Below the pieces are notes generated by a model. It did not search any database and was not told the origin of the DNA. It worked only from the letters and a program-made list of their open reading frames with translations. From the NCBI RefSeq assembly GCF_001426755.1, contig NZ_LMFJ01000002.1, positions 544,413-608,412 of the forward strand: a DNA stretch of 64,000 bases, in the 5' to 3' direction. The translations under genes and the position numbers were made by a program. Source of the stretch: Aeromicrobium sp. Root495 (GTDB taxonomy: Bacteria > Actinomycetota > Actinomycetes > Propionibacteriales > Nocardioidaceae). Below, piece after piece: positions 36,053-45,022 of this stretch. Positions within the stretch are counted from its first letter, which is position 1, and every line of letters starts with the position of its first letter.

Positions 36053-37069
36053 GTGCGTATCGACACCACCCTGGTCGAGAAGGACCTGATCGTCTCGGGC
36101 GACCGGGCCGTCCAGGCCGAGACCTCGGGCCTGGACCGCGCGTGGTGCACCGAGACCGGCCTCGACGTCTTCATGCAGGCCTACGAGGTCGCACGTCGCA
36201 CCGAGAGCATCGAGCTGGGCACCGCGATCGCCGTGGCGCTCGCCCGGACGCCCATGACGGTGGCCTACAGCGCGTGGAACGTCGCCGACGTCTCCAACGG
36301 CCGCTTCACCCTCGGCCTCGGCAGCCAGATCAAGGCCCACGTCGAGCGCCGCTACTCCATGCCGTGGAACAGCCCCGTGGGCCAGATGCGCGAGTTCGTG
36401 GAGGCGCTGCGCGCGATCTTCCACTCCTGGCGCACCGGCGAGCGGCTCGAGTTCGAGGGCCAGCACTACACGCACTCGCTCATGAGCCCCTTCTGGGCGC
36501 CCAAGCAGCACGACCACGAGATCCCGATCCACCTCGCCGCCGTGGGGCCCAAGATGCTCGAGATGGCCGCGCAGGTGGCCGACGGGATCATCCTGCACGC
36601 CTTCACGAACCGCGCCTACATGGACGAGGTCACGTTCCCCGCGATCGAGCGAGGCCTCGAGAAGGCCGGCCGCACGTGGGACGACATCGAGATCTCGCTC
36701 CCCATGTTCATGGCCATGGGCGACGACGAGGAGTCGATCGTCAAGCAGCGCCGCGCGATCGGCGCCCAGCTCGCCTTCTACGCCTCGACCCCGTCGTACC
36801 GCCCCGTCATGGAGGCGGTCGGGTTCGGAGACCTCCAGCCCGAGCTCACGGCCCTCACCAAGGCCGGGGACTGGGACAAGCTCGCCGCGGTCATGCCCGA
36901 CGAGTTCATCGACCACTTCGCGGTCACCGGACGTCCTGAGGACATGCCGGAGCTCGCGAAGAAGCACTTGGGGGACAAGGTCCACCGGACATCCGCCTAC
37001 TACGGCTGGCCGGTGGACGACACAGCACGACTGGCCTCGATCTTCGAGAGCTTCAGACAGGAGAAGTGA
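36053..37069 (+). CDS. F420-dependent LLM-class oxidoreductase
   Basis: A 338-residue luciferase-like (TIM-barrel) protein starting at GTG 36053 after an AGGA site. Segments ELGTAIAVALARTPM, LGLGSQIKAHVERRYSMPW and IPIHLAAVGPKMLEMAAQVADG fit the F420-dependent LLM group (TIGR03617-like) rather than FMN luciferases. These enzymes transfer hydride between F420 and an organic substrate. It is the first gene under operator site 4, immediately before a Liv-type transporter. The presence of F420 reductase and fbi genes in the same regulon supports F420 use. The substrate is unknown. Confidence 0.82.
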   Translation: MRIDTTLVEKDLIVSGDRAVQAETSGLDRAWCTETGLDVFMQAYEVARRTESIELGTAIAVALARTPMTVAYSAWNVADVSNGRFTLGLGSQIKAHVERRYSMPWNSPVGQMREFVEALRAIFHSWRTGERLEFEGQHYTHSLMSPFWAPKQHDHEIPIHLAAVGPKMLEMAAQVADGIILHAFTNRAYMDEVTFPAIERGLEKAGRTWDDIEISLPMFMAMGDDEESIVKQRRAIGAQLAFYASTPSYRPVMEAVGFGDLQPELTALTKAGDWDKLAAVMPDEFIDHFAVTGRPEDMPELAKKHLGDKVHRTSAYYGWPVDDTARLASIFESFRQEK

Positions 37070-37071
37070 CG

Positions 37072-38283
37072 ATGAGAACACACATCACGCGCAGCGCGAT
37101 GGCGCTCGCCACGGCAGGTGCGCTCGTGCTCGGCGGATGCGCGAGCTCCGGCGACGAGAGTGACGACGGAACGGTCAAGGTCGGCGTCGTGCTGCCCTTC
37201 ACCGGCGTCCAGGCCACGATCGCGAAGCTCGAGGGCCAGGGAGCCGAGGTGGCCGCCAAGCTGATCAACGCCGACGGCGGCGTCGACGGCAAGTGGAAGA
37301 TCGACCTCGTGAAGGTCGACGACCAGCTGGACCCCGGACGCAGCGCCACCGTGATCCGCGACCTCAACGACAAGGGCGTCGACCTCGCGATCGGCGGACA
37401 GACCTCCGACCTGTGCAAGTCGTCGGCCGAGGCCTCGCAGCGCTTCAACATGACGTTCATCGGGGCCCACTGCACGTCGCCCGACCTCGTCGACCCGCCC
37501 ATCACGCCGAACTTCTACATGATCGGTCAGCAGATGACCGACATCGCCACCGCGATCGGCACGGGCCTGGCCAAGCGCTACCCCGACATCGAGACGTGGG
37601 ACGTCATGACCTACGACGTCGAGGCCATGCGCCTCTCGTGGGACGTGGCCAAGAAGGCCATGGAGAAGGAGCTCGGTCGTCCGGTCAAGGTCGGCAAGAA
37701 GTACGCCGTCCCGGTCACCGCCACGACGCTCCGCAAGGAGATCTCGGGCCTGGACTCCACGGGTGACAAGTCCAAGCGCGGCCTGTTCCTCGGCGTCTAC
37801 GGCGCCGGCACGACGAGCTTCATCCAGCAGGCCAAGCCGACGGGGCTCCTCGACGACTACGGCGTCCTCGCCCAGACCGGTGTCTACTGGCCGACCGCGA
37901 CGGCGCTCAAGGGTGCCGCTCCGGCCATCTACAACGTGCACGACTACTTCTACGCCTGCCAGGACACGGCGGAGAACAAGGAGTTCGTCGCCGCGTTCGA
38001 GAAGGAGACCGGCGAGAAGCCCGACGCCGGCGCCTACCAGAGCTACCTCGCGGTGCGCCTCCTCGAGGCCGCCATCTCCAAGGCGGGCAGCACCGACACC
38101 GCCAAGGTCCAGAAGGAGCTCCAGGGCATCTCCCTGGAGACCCCGATGGGCACGACGATGAAGATCGGCGCCGAGACCCATGCGGGCTCCGGCGGCGTCA
38201 CGACGGCCGTCCTAGCCGGAGACCCCTCGGCGCCCCAGGGCGTCAAGATCTCCGACTGCGACGTCGTCCCGCCGAGCAGCTGA
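37072..38283 (+). CDS. Branched-chain amino acid-type ABC transporter, substrate-binding lipoprotein
   Basis: A 403-residue periplasmic-binding-type lipoprotein. The signal peptide ends in LVLGGC (Cys near 22). The mature protein has the type-I LivJ-like fold pattern (VKVGVVLPFTGVQATIAKLEGQ; DDQLDPGRSATVIRDL). Homologues bind amino acids but also aromatic and other small carboxylates. Given the genes around it, uptake of the pathway's acid substrate is the best inference. It follows the LLM gene by 2 bp and precedes a strong hairpin. Confidence 0.87.
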   Translation: MRTHITRSAMALATAGALVLGGCASSGDESDDGTVKVGVVLPFTGVQATIAKLEGQGAEVAAKLINADGGVDGKWKIDLVKVDDQLDPGRSATVIRDLNDKGVDLAIGGQTSDLCKSSAEASQRFNMTFIGAHCTSPDLVDPPITPNFYMIGQQMTDIATAIGTGLAKRYPDIETWDVMTYDVEAMRLSWDVAKKAMEKELGRPVKVGKKYAVPVTATTLRKEISGLDSTGDKSKRGLFLGVYGAGTTSFIQQAKPTGLLDDYGVLAQTGVYWPTATALKGAAPAIYNVHDYFYACQDTAENKEFVAAFEKETGEKPDAGAYQSYLAVRLLEAAISKAGSTDTAKVQKELQGISLETPMGTTMKIGAETHAGSGGVTTAVLAGDPSAPQGVKISDCDVVPPSS

Positions 38284-38291
38284 TCCCCTGA

Positions 38292-38323
38292 CCGGGGCCG
38301 GCGTCCCAGGACGCCGGCCCCGG
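38292..38323 (+). terminator. Intercistronic hairpin after the binding-protein gene
   Basis: Perfect 15-bp arms (38292-38306 with 38309-38323) and a 2-nt loop lie within the transporter operon, between binding-protein and permease genes. It likely acts as a partial terminator or 3-prime mRNA stabiliser giving more binding protein than permease. Confidence 0.65.
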
Positions 38324-38352
38324 TACCGGTCCCCCTCACGAAAGTTGCCCCC

Positions 38353-39246
38353 GTGAACGACATCATCTCCGTCCTCGTGGCGGGCCTCGCCCAAGGCGTC
38401 CCGATCTTCATCGTGGCCAGCGGGCTCACCCTCATCTACGGCGTCCTGCACGTCCTGAACTTCGCGCACGGCGGCTTCTTCCTCATCGGCGCGTTCCTCG
38501 TGACCTCGACGATCCAGGGCGGCAGCCTCGCCGCCTTCCTCGGCTCGGTCCTCGTGGCCGGGGCCGGCGTCATGGTCGTGGGGGTCGTGAGCGAGCTGCT
38601 CGTCTTCCGCCAGCTCTACAAGGCCGGCTCCACCGTGAGCTTCCTCGGGGCGTTCGCGCTCTTCCTCGCGCTCGTGGGCCTGGCGATCTCCGTGTGGGGC
38701 ACCAACCCGCGCACGGTCGACTACCCCGACGCCCTCGACGGCTCGTTCTCCCTGCTCGGGGCGCGCATCGGTCAGTACGAGGCCGCCATGATCGTCATGG
38801 GCGTGTTCATCGCGATCGGGCTGTGGGTCCTGCTCACCAAGACCTCGCTCGGCACCCGGGTCCGGGCCGTGTCGCACGACCGCACGATGGCCTCGGCCCT
38901 CGGCATCCGCGTGGGGCGCGTCTCCACCACGGTCTTCGCGATCGGCGCCTTCCTGGCGGGCGTCGCCGGGGCGCTCATCTCGCCGGTCTCCTCGATCGAC
39001 GAGGGCCTCGCGCTCAGCACCGACTACATGCTGCCCGCCTTCATCGTCATCATCGTGGGCGGCCTGGGCTCGGTCCCCGGAGCCCTGGTGGCGGCGCTCG
39101 CCCTCGGCATCATCGAGAGCGTGATCTTCAAGGTCGCTCCGTCGCTGAGCGGCTTCAGCTACTACCTCGTGGTCGCCCTGTTCCTGATGTTCAGGCCCCA
39201 GGGGATCTTCGGCTCCGCCTCTCGTTCTATCCAGATGGCCAGGTGA
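38353..39246 (+). CDS. livH: LivH-type ABC permease
   Basis: A 297-residue integral membrane protein of the LivH family, with about eight hydrophobic spans. Its N-terminal GLAQGVPIFIVASGLTLIYG and HVLNFAHGGFFLIGAF segments are family hallmarks. The start is GTG 38353. It forms the membrane channel with the LivM-type protein that follows 7 bp downstream. Confidence 0.88.
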   Translation: MNDIISVLVAGLAQGVPIFIVASGLTLIYGVLHVLNFAHGGFFLIGAFLVTSTIQGGSLAAFLGSVLVAGAGVMVVGVVSELLVFRQLYKAGSTVSFLGAFALFLALVGLAISVWGTNPRTVDYPDALDGSFSLLGARIGQYEAAMIVMGVFIAIGLWVLLTKTSLGTRVRAVSHDRTMASALGIRVGRVSTTVFAIGAFLAGVAGALISPVSSIDEGLALSTDYMLPAFIVIIVGGLGSVPGALVAALALGIIESVIFKVAPSLSGFSYYLVVALFLMFRPQGIFGSASRSIQMAR

Positions 39247-39253
39247 GGACACC

Positions 39254-40288
39254 GTGAACACCCTTCGAGACCGTTTTCCGATGCTCCAGCGCGCGGGCGT
39301 CCCGCTGCTCGCCGGCTTCGCCCTGGCCGCGGTGCTCATGCCGCTCGTGTTCAGCGGCAGCTCCCTCTTCACGTGGACGACGGCCGCGGCGTGGGTGCTC
39401 TTCGCCACGGCGACGAGCGTCCTGTTCGGCTGGACCGGGCTCCTGTCCTTCGGCCAGGCCGCCTTCTTCGGCATGGGCGCGTACACCATGGCTCTGCTGA
39501 ACCAGGAGGTGCCGGACCTGCCGGGCGTCGCCATGCTCGTGGTGGCCGCGGCCGTGGCAGCCGTCGTGGCAGCCCTCTTCGCGACCTTCGCCCTGCGGAC
39601 CAGCGGCGCCGAGTTCGCCATCCTCACGCTCGTCCTGGCCCAGGTCCTGTGGCTGCTGATCTACCGCGTGCCGTGGCTCAAGGGCGAGGACGGGTTCAGC
39701 GGCCTGTTCCAGATCAAGATCCTCGGCTCGCCGCTCACGTCGGACCTGCAGCTCTGGTACTACACGATCGCCGTCGTGGCGGTGTGCGTCTGGCTCCTCT
39801 GGCTCCTGAGCGGCTCCACGCTCGGCATGGCCATGCGGGCCGTCCGCGACGACCCGTGGCGTGCGGCCGCCCTCGGCATCCGCGTCCGTGGCGTCCAGGT
39901 GACGGCGTACGCCGTGAGCGCCGGGTTCGCCGCCGTGGCCGGGGCGCTCGTCGCCCAGGGCCAGGGCGTCGTGAGCCCCGCGATGGTCACGTTCGCGATC
40001 TCCGGCGAGATCCTCGTCGCCTGCCTGATCGGCGGCATGGGTCGGTTCGTCGGCCCCATGATCGGCGCCGTGGTGCTCATCTGGTCGCAGACGATGCTGG
40101 CCAACGTCTTCCACGACTCCAACGTGTTCGTGGGCCTGCTCCTGCTCGTCATCGTGATCGCCCTGCCCGACGGACTCGTCTCCATCCCGGCAAGGATCCG
40201 CGGGCGTCGACGGCCGGCCCGTCGAGCGACAGTCCCCTCCGACGTCTCCGTGGAGGAGCCGTCCCCCGTCAGCGAGGTCGTCCGATGA
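39254..40288 (+). CDS. livM: LivM-type ABC permease
   Basis: A 344-residue LivM-family permease with about nine membrane spans and the family segments GWTGLLSFGQAAFFGMGAY and AVRDDPWRAAALGI. The last 35 residues are hydrophilic and Arg/Pro/Ser-rich. GTG 39254 is the start, and the stop overlaps the next gene (ATGA). Confidence 0.88.
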   Translation: MNTLRDRFPMLQRAGVPLLAGFALAAVLMPLVFSGSSLFTWTTAAAWVLFATATSVLFGWTGLLSFGQAAFFGMGAYTMALLNQEVPDLPGVAMLVVAAAVAAVVAALFATFALRTSGAEFAILTLVLAQVLWLLIYRVPWLKGEDGFSGLFQIKILGSPLTSDLQLWYYTIAVVAVCVWLLWLLSGSTLGMAMRAVRDDPWRAAALGIRVRGVQVTAYAVSAGFAAVAGALVAQGQGVVSPAMVTFAISGEILVACLIGGMGRFVGPMIGAVVLIWSQTMLANVFHDSNVFVGLLLLVIVIALPDGLVSIPARIRGRRRPARRATVPSDVSVEEPSPVSEVVR

Positions 40289-41043
40289 GTGCCATCCTCC
40301 AGCTCGAGAACGTCTCCAAGTCCTACGACGGCGTCCCGGCCGTCCGGGCCGTGGACCTCCAGGTCGCCGACGGCGAGCGACTCGCCATCATCGGGCCCAA
40401 CGGAGCCGGCAAGTCGACGCTCTTCGGCACGATCGCGGGGGAGCACCGGCCCACCACGGGCCGCGTCCTCGTGAACGGCCGCGACGTCACGAAGCACCGC
40501 TCGTCCACGCGCGCCGTGGCCGGCATGAGCCGGACCTTCCAGGTCGCGCGGCTCATGTCGACCATGACGGTCCGCGAGAACGTGTTCCTCGCGGCTCTCA
40601 CGGGTGGGCGCCGCGGGGTGCGCTGGTGGGACACGCTGCGCTCGCACCGCGAGGTGTGGGACGAGACCGACCTGGCCCTGGCCGACGCCGGCCTCCTGGA
40701 GCTCTCGGACACCGTCGCCTCGTCGCTCGCCCAGGGTGCGCGCAAGACGCTCGAGATGGCCATGGCCGTCGTGCAGCGTCCCGCGATCCTGCTGCTGGAC
40801 GAGCCCACGGCGGGCATGGGCTACGAGGACGCGCGCGCGGCCACCGCCCAGCTCAAGGCCCTGCTCGACCAGCGCCGCGACATGACGATCATCCTCACGG
40901 CCCACGACATGGAGGTCATCCACTCGCTCGCCGAGCGCGTGGTCCTCATGGCCAACGGCGAGGTCGTGCTCGAGGGCACGCCCGACTACGTGGCGCGGCA
41001 CGAGACCACCAAGACCCTCTACCTCGGACAGGGAGCATCATGA
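40285..41043 (+). CDS. livG: LivG-type ABC ATPase
   Basis: A 252-residue ATPase: Walker A GPNGAGKST (about 37-45), Q-loop MSRTFQ, Walker B AILLLDEPTAGMG and H-loop TAHDME. The signature reads LAQGARKTLEMA rather than LSGGQ, as tolerated in the LivG branch. It powers the Liv-type importer with the adjacent LivF-like subunit. Overlaps both neighbours. Confidence 0.88.
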   Translation: MSAILQLENVSKSYDGVPAVRAVDLQVADGERLAIIGPNGAGKSTLFGTIAGEHRPTTGRVLVNGRDVTKHRSSTRAVAGMSRTFQVARLMSTMTVRENVFLAALTGGRRGVRWWDTLRSHREVWDETDLALADAGLLELSDTVASSLAQGARKTLEMAMAVVQRPAILLLDEPTAGMGYEDARAATAQLKALLDQRRDMTIILTAHDMEVIHSLAERVVLMANGEVVLEGTPDYVARHETTKTLYLGQGAS

Positions 41044-41777
41044 CCTCGCCAGCGCAGCAGACCGTCCTCTCGGCCACGGGGCTCAACGCCTGGTACGGCG
41101 CGGCCCAGGCCCTCTTCGACGTCGACCTCACGGCGAGCTCCGGCGAGATTGTGGGGCTCCTCGGCCGCAACGGCGCCGGCAAGAGCACGACGTTCAACGC
41201 GATCATGAACCTGCAGGTGCGCTCGAGCGGCGACATCGCGCTCGACGGCGAGCCCGTCGCCCGGATGGGCGCCGACGCCATCGCGCGCCGCGGTGTGGCC
41301 TGGGTGCCCGAGGACCGACGCATCTTCACCAACCTGACGGTGCGCGAGAACCTCGAGCTGGCCCGGTTCGCCGCCGGTGACCGCGAGCCCGTCTCGGTCG
41401 ACGACCTGCTCGACTCGCTGCCCCTGCTCGACAAGCTCATCGACCGCAAGGGCAACCAGCTGAGCGGCGGCGAGCAGCAGCTCGTGGCTGTCGCGCGTGC
41501 TCTGGTGTCCCGTCCCCGGCTCCTGCTGCTCGACGAGCCCACGGAGGGTCTCGCGCCGCTCATCGTCGAGGGCATCGCCGAGGCCATCTCGCGGCTGCCC
41601 GCGGCGTACGGCGTGACGATCCTGCTGGCCGAGCAGAACCTCCCGTTCGTCACCCAGCTCACGAGCCGGGTCTACGTGCTGGAGACCGGTCGCGTCGTCC
41701 ACGCCGGGCCCACGGACGAGTTCGCCCGCGACGCGGACCTGCAGGACCGCTTCCTCTCCATCTCCATGGCGCACTGA
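41040..41777 (+). CDS. livF: LivF-type ABC ATPase
   Basis: A 245-residue ATPase with Walker A GRNGAGKST (about 43-51), signature LSGGEQQ, Walker B RLLLLDEPTEGLAP and the LLAEQN switch region typical of LivF. The WVPEDRRIFTNLTVRENLELA segment is also characteristic. It is the last gene of the LLM-transporter operon and is followed by a strong hairpin terminator. Confidence 0.88.
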   Translation: MTSPAQQTVLSATGLNAWYGAAQALFDVDLTASSGEIVGLLGRNGAGKSTTFNAIMNLQVRSSGDIALDGEPVARMGADAIARRGVAWVPEDRRIFTNLTVRENLELARFAAGDREPVSVDDLLDSLPLLDKLIDRKGNQLSGGEQQLVAVARALVSRPRLLLLDEPTEGLAPLIVEGIAEAISRLPAAYGVTILLAEQNLPFVTQLTSRVYVLETGRVVHAGPTDEFARDADLQDRFLSISMAH

Positions 41778-41800
41778 CGCCGCTGCGGCCACCACGCACA

Positions 41801-41834
41801 GGAGCGCCCCGGGACCGAGGTCCCGGGGCGCTCC
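41801..41834. terminator. Hairpin terminator between convergent operons
   Basis: Perfect 14-bp arms ggagcgccccggga (41801-41814) and tcccggggcgctcc (41821-41834) with a 6-nt loop, followed by a short T-rich stretch on the plus strand. It separates the transporter operon from the convergent acyl-CoA dehydrogenase operon. Confidence 0.8.
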
Positions 41835-41861
41835 TTCCTGCTCGGGCGCTGGCCCGCCGGC

Positions 41862-43703
41862 CTAGAAGGCGGAGACCGGGAGCGCCATGAGGTCCACTGC
41901 GTCGGCGCGCTCGACGAGGTCGGCCTGGACCGAGAGGTGCGGCAGCTGCTCGGCCGCGAACTGCCGGGCCCCCGCGACCTTGCCCAGGTAGAAGCCGTCC
42001 TCGGGCGTCTCGTCGAGCCGCTCGAGCGCGACCCGCGCCTGCTTGGCGAGCATCCAGCCCACCACGAGCTCGCCCGTCATGAGGAGGAGGCGCGTCGTGT
42101 GGGTCCCCACGTCGTACAGGCGAGTGGGCTCGTCCTGCGCCTCGTCGGCGGCGTGGTCGAGGGTCGCGACCACGCTACGGACGGACCGCAGTCCCTCCAG
42201 CAGCGCCTCGCCGACACCGGCGAGCGGGGTGGAGCCGTCGCGCAGCTCCGTGGCCTCGTCCTCGAGCTCGCCCAGGAGCAGCCCGAAGCCCGCACCACGG
42301 TCGCGGCGGATCTTGCGGAAGAAGAAGTCGATGCCCTGGATGGTGGTGGTGCCCTCGTAGATCGTGTCGATCTTGGCGTCGCGGATGTACTGCTCGACGG
42401 GGTAGTCGTGCAGGTAGCCCGAGCCGCCGAAGACCTGGAGGGACTCCGACAGGAGCGCGTACGCCTTCTCGGAGCAGAAGCCCTTGACGATGGGGAGCAG
42501 GAGGTCGTTGCGGGTGCGGGCCGCGCTCGCGTCCTCGCCGGTGTGCTCGGCCAGGGCGATGTCGTCGAGCGTGCAGGCCGCGAGGCTCACGAGCGCGCGC
42601 ATGCCCTCCGCGTAGTACTTCTGCGTCATGAGCGACCGCCGGACGTCGGGGTGGTCGATGATGGGCACGTCGGGCGCGGACCGGTCGCCGCGACGGGCGA
42701 GGTCGGCGCCCTGGCGGCGCAGCTGGGCGTAGTCGAGGGCGTTGAGGTAGCCCGTGGAGAGCGTGGCCACGGCCTTGGTGCCCACGAGCATCCGCGCGTA
42801 CTCGACGACCTCGAACATCTGGGCGATCCCGTCGTGGACGTCGCCCACGAGCCAGCCGACGGCCGGGGTGTCGGCGTCGCCGAACGTGAGCTCGCACGTG
42901 AGGGAGGCCTTGAGCCCCATCTTCTTCTCGACGTTCGTGACGACGGCACCGTTCCGCGCGCCGATCTCGCCGGTCTCGAGGTCCACGTGGTGCTTGGGGA
43001 CCACGAAGAGGCTCAGGCCCTTCGTGCCCGGACCGCCGGCGCCGGGCGTGTCCGTGGGCCGCGCGAGGACGAAGTGCACGATGTTCTCGGCGAGGTCGTG
43101 CTCGGCGCTCGTGATGAAGCGCTTCACGCCGTGCAGGTGCCACGTGCCGTCCGGCTGGGGCACGGCCTTGGTCTTGCCCGAGCCCACGGCGGAGCCGGCG
43201 TCGGGCTCGGTCAGCACCATGGTGGCGCCCCAGTGCCGCTCGCTCATGAGCTCGGCCAGGCGCTTCTGGTCGGCGTTGCCCTGGTGGTAGAGGATCTCGG
43301 CCTGCGGCCAGCCGGCCGCGTAGAGGAAGATCGCGGGGTTGGCGCCGAGCGGGAACTCCGACATGGCCCAGCGCAGCGACGGCGGCGCGGCGATGCCACC
43401 GATCTCCGGGCTCACGTCCATGCGCCACCACTCGGCGGCCACGTAGCTCGCGTAGGACTTGGCGAACGCCTCGGGCAGGCGGGCCGTGCCCGTGGCCGGG
43501 TCGAAGTCGATCGTGCCGAGCGCGCTGTCGGCGAAGGACTCCGCCAGGTCGGTCTCGGCCAGCTCGGCGCCGGCGGCCAGCATGTCGCGTGCCGTGGCGA
43601 TGTCGACGTCCTCCCACGGACCGGTGCCGAGGAGCCGGTCGCGACCGAACACCTCGAACAGGTTGAAGGTGATGTCGCGCAGGTTGCTGCGGTAGTGGCT
43701 CAT
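41862..43703 (-). CDS. Long-form acyl-CoA dehydrogenase (FadE5-like)
   Basis: A 613-residue acyl-CoA dehydrogenase of the longer (about 610-residue) class. FAD/substrate motifs are MVLTEPDAGSAVGSGKT near 150-166 and KRFITSAEHD. The catalytic IYEGTTTIQGIDFFFRK segment is near 430-446, followed by the C-terminal domain of this subclass. It introduces a 2,3-double bond in an acyl-CoA. ATG 43703 overlaps the upstream hydrolase stop. It is last of a four-gene minus-strand operon headed by a DUF3237 gene with KstR2-type operator site 5. Confidence 0.87.
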   Translation of the reverse strand: MSHYRSNLRDITFNLFEVFGRDRLLGTGPWEDVDIATARDMLAAGAELAETDLAESFADSALGTIDFDPATGTARLPEAFAKSYASYVAAEWWRMDVSPEIGGIAAPPSLRWAMSEFPLGANPAIFLYAAGWPQAEILYHQGNADQKRLAELMSERHWGATMVLTEPDAGSAVGSGKTKAVPQPDGTWHLHGVKRFITSAEHDLAENIVHFVLARPTDTPGAGGPGTKGLSLFVVPKHHVDLETGEIGARNGAVVTNVEKKMGLKASLTCELTFGDADTPAVGWLVGDVHDGIAQMFEVVEYARMLVGTKAVATLSTGYLNALDYAQLRRQGADLARRGDRSAPDVPIIDHPDVRRSLMTQKYYAEGMRALVSLAACTLDDIALAEHTGEDASAARTRNDLLLPIVKGFCSEKAYALLSESLQVFGGSGYLHDYPVEQYIRDAKIDTIYEGTTTIQGIDFFFRKIRRDRGAGFGLLLGELEDEATELRDGSTPLAGVGEALLEGLRSVRSVVATLDHAADEAQDEPTRLYDVGTHTTRLLLMTGELVVGWMLAKQARVALERLDETPEDGFYLGKVAGARQFAAEQLPHLSVQADLVERADAVDLMALPVSAF

Positions 43704-44623
43704 GGTGCTTCCTCCAGGGTTGCGGGTCGGGCGGGGTGGGGCGCGGACGCCCACCGGGTGGCGGCGTCGAGGACGACCTCGACGAGGGCCAGTGGCTGGT
43801 CGAGCGGGACGTGGTGCCCGCTGTCGGGAATGGTGACGGGAGGGCCCGGGTGCCCGAGGCGCTCGGCCACGCGCGAGGCCATGAGGTCGTCGACGAGGCC
43901 GTCGGCGCCGCGGACCAGTCGGACGGGACAGCCGTCCACGGGCCTCAGGTCGTCGAGCCCGATGCGGTCGTGCTCGAAGAAGCGCGGGTCGAACTTCCAG
44001 GTCCAGCCGTCCGGGGTCTCCACGACGGAGCCGTGCGCGACGTGGCGGACGACGTGCTCGGCCGAGGTGCTGGCGCGGGGGAGGGTGCGGAACCGACCCA
44101 CGATGGTCTGCTCGTCGGGGTAGGTGCGGGCCTGTCGTGGCGGGCGCCAGTCCGGCGGCGTGAACTCCTCGGCCTTCTCGGGGACCTCGGCGTCGACCAC
44201 GAGCAGTCCGCGCAGGTCGGCGCCCGACTCCGCGACGAGGTAGGCGACGAGCCCGCCCAGCGAGTGCCCCACCAGGAGCGGCCGATCCACGGTGGCGACG
44301 ACCGCCGCCACCTCCTCACTCCAGGCCGAGAGCCCGTAGGCGGGTAGCCGGTCGCTGTCGCCGTGCCCGCCCAGGTCGGGGGCGAGCACGTGGTGCCCGG
44401 CGCGGACCAGGAGAGGTGCCACGTGGTCCCACCAGCCCGAGTGCGCTGCGGCGCCGTGCACCAGGACGATCGCGGGATCGCCCGGCTCGCCCCACGCCCG
44501 GTACGCCACCCGGTGTCCGGCCACCGTCAGGGTCCGGTGCTGCGGCACGTCGGCGAGGGCGTCGACGAACCAGTCGGGCACGGGACGGCCGGAGGTGGTG
44601 CCCCCGGCTGCGGGTCGGCTCAC
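43700..44623 (-). CDS. Alpha/beta hydrolase
   Basis: A 307-residue hydrolase. VLVHGAAAHSGWWD (oxyanion HG motif) is near 54-67, the nucleophile elbow GHSLGG near 119-124, and a C-terminal His in DSGHHVPLDQP near 275. It could cleave an ester or lactone, such as a Baeyer-Villiger product, or a C-C bond as in meta-cleavage hydrolases. GTG 44623 overlaps the EthD stop (GTGA) and is preferred over the in-frame GTG at 44638. Confidence 0.83.
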   Translation of the reverse strand: MSRPAAGGTTSGRPVPDWFVDALADVPQHRTLTVAGHRVAYRAWGEPGDPAIVLVHGAAAHSGWWDHVAPLLVRAGHHVLAPDLGGHGDSDRLPAYGLSAWSEEVAAVVATVDRPLLVGHSLGGLVAYLVAESGADLRGLLVVDAEVPEKAEEFTPPDWRPPRQARTYPDEQTIVGRFRTLPRASTSAEHVVRHVAHGSVVETPDGWTWKFDPRFFEHDRIGLDDLRPVDGCPVRLVRGADGLVDDLMASRVAERLGHPGPPVTIPDSGHHVPLDQPLALVEVVLDAATRWASAPHPARPATLEEAP

Positions 44624-44997
44624 TCCGAGAAGTCCCACATGGGGTGGGCCTCGGTGACGAAGATGGGGGACCGCTCCACGTCGATGAACGTCGGCTCGTC
44701 GGCCACGAGCGCCGCGATGGCACGTCGGGCGTCGGGCTCGGTGAAGGTGCCGCCGAGAGCGTCGAGCGACTCGAACCAGAGCTCGACGACGCCGTCGTAG
44801 GCCTCCGGTCCTCCCCGCGAGGCCTGCAGCGCGGCGTTGATCGGGTCGTCCACGGTGTGGTTCTGGACGTAGCGGACGGCACCGATGGCCTGGGCGCCCC
44901 TGCGGGCGATGTCGGCGTGACGCCCGTGCCAGCGCTCGAGGAACTCGGCGCGGGTCAGCTCGGGGCGGCGGCGCAGGCAGAACAGCAGCTTGTACAT
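44620..44997 (-). CDS. EthD-domain protein
   Basis: A 125-residue dimeric alpha/beta-barrel protein of the EthD type: it begins MYKLLFCLRRRPELTRAEFLERW and includes a WHGRHADIARR segment. EthD proteins accompany several degradation pathways but their exact role is unclear; some relatives are small isomerases or lactonases. It lies between the DUF3237 gene (25 bp upstream) and the hydrolase gene (4-bp overlap). Confidence 0.78.
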   Translation of the reverse strand: MYKLLFCLRRRPELTRAEFLERWHGRHADIARRGAQAIGAVRYVQNHTVDDPINAALQASRGGPEAYDGVVELWFESLDALGGTFTEPDARRAIAALVADEPTFIDVERSPIFVTEAHPMWDFSE

Positions 44998-45022
44998 GGG
45001 GATCCTCGTTCTCGGGAGCGGG

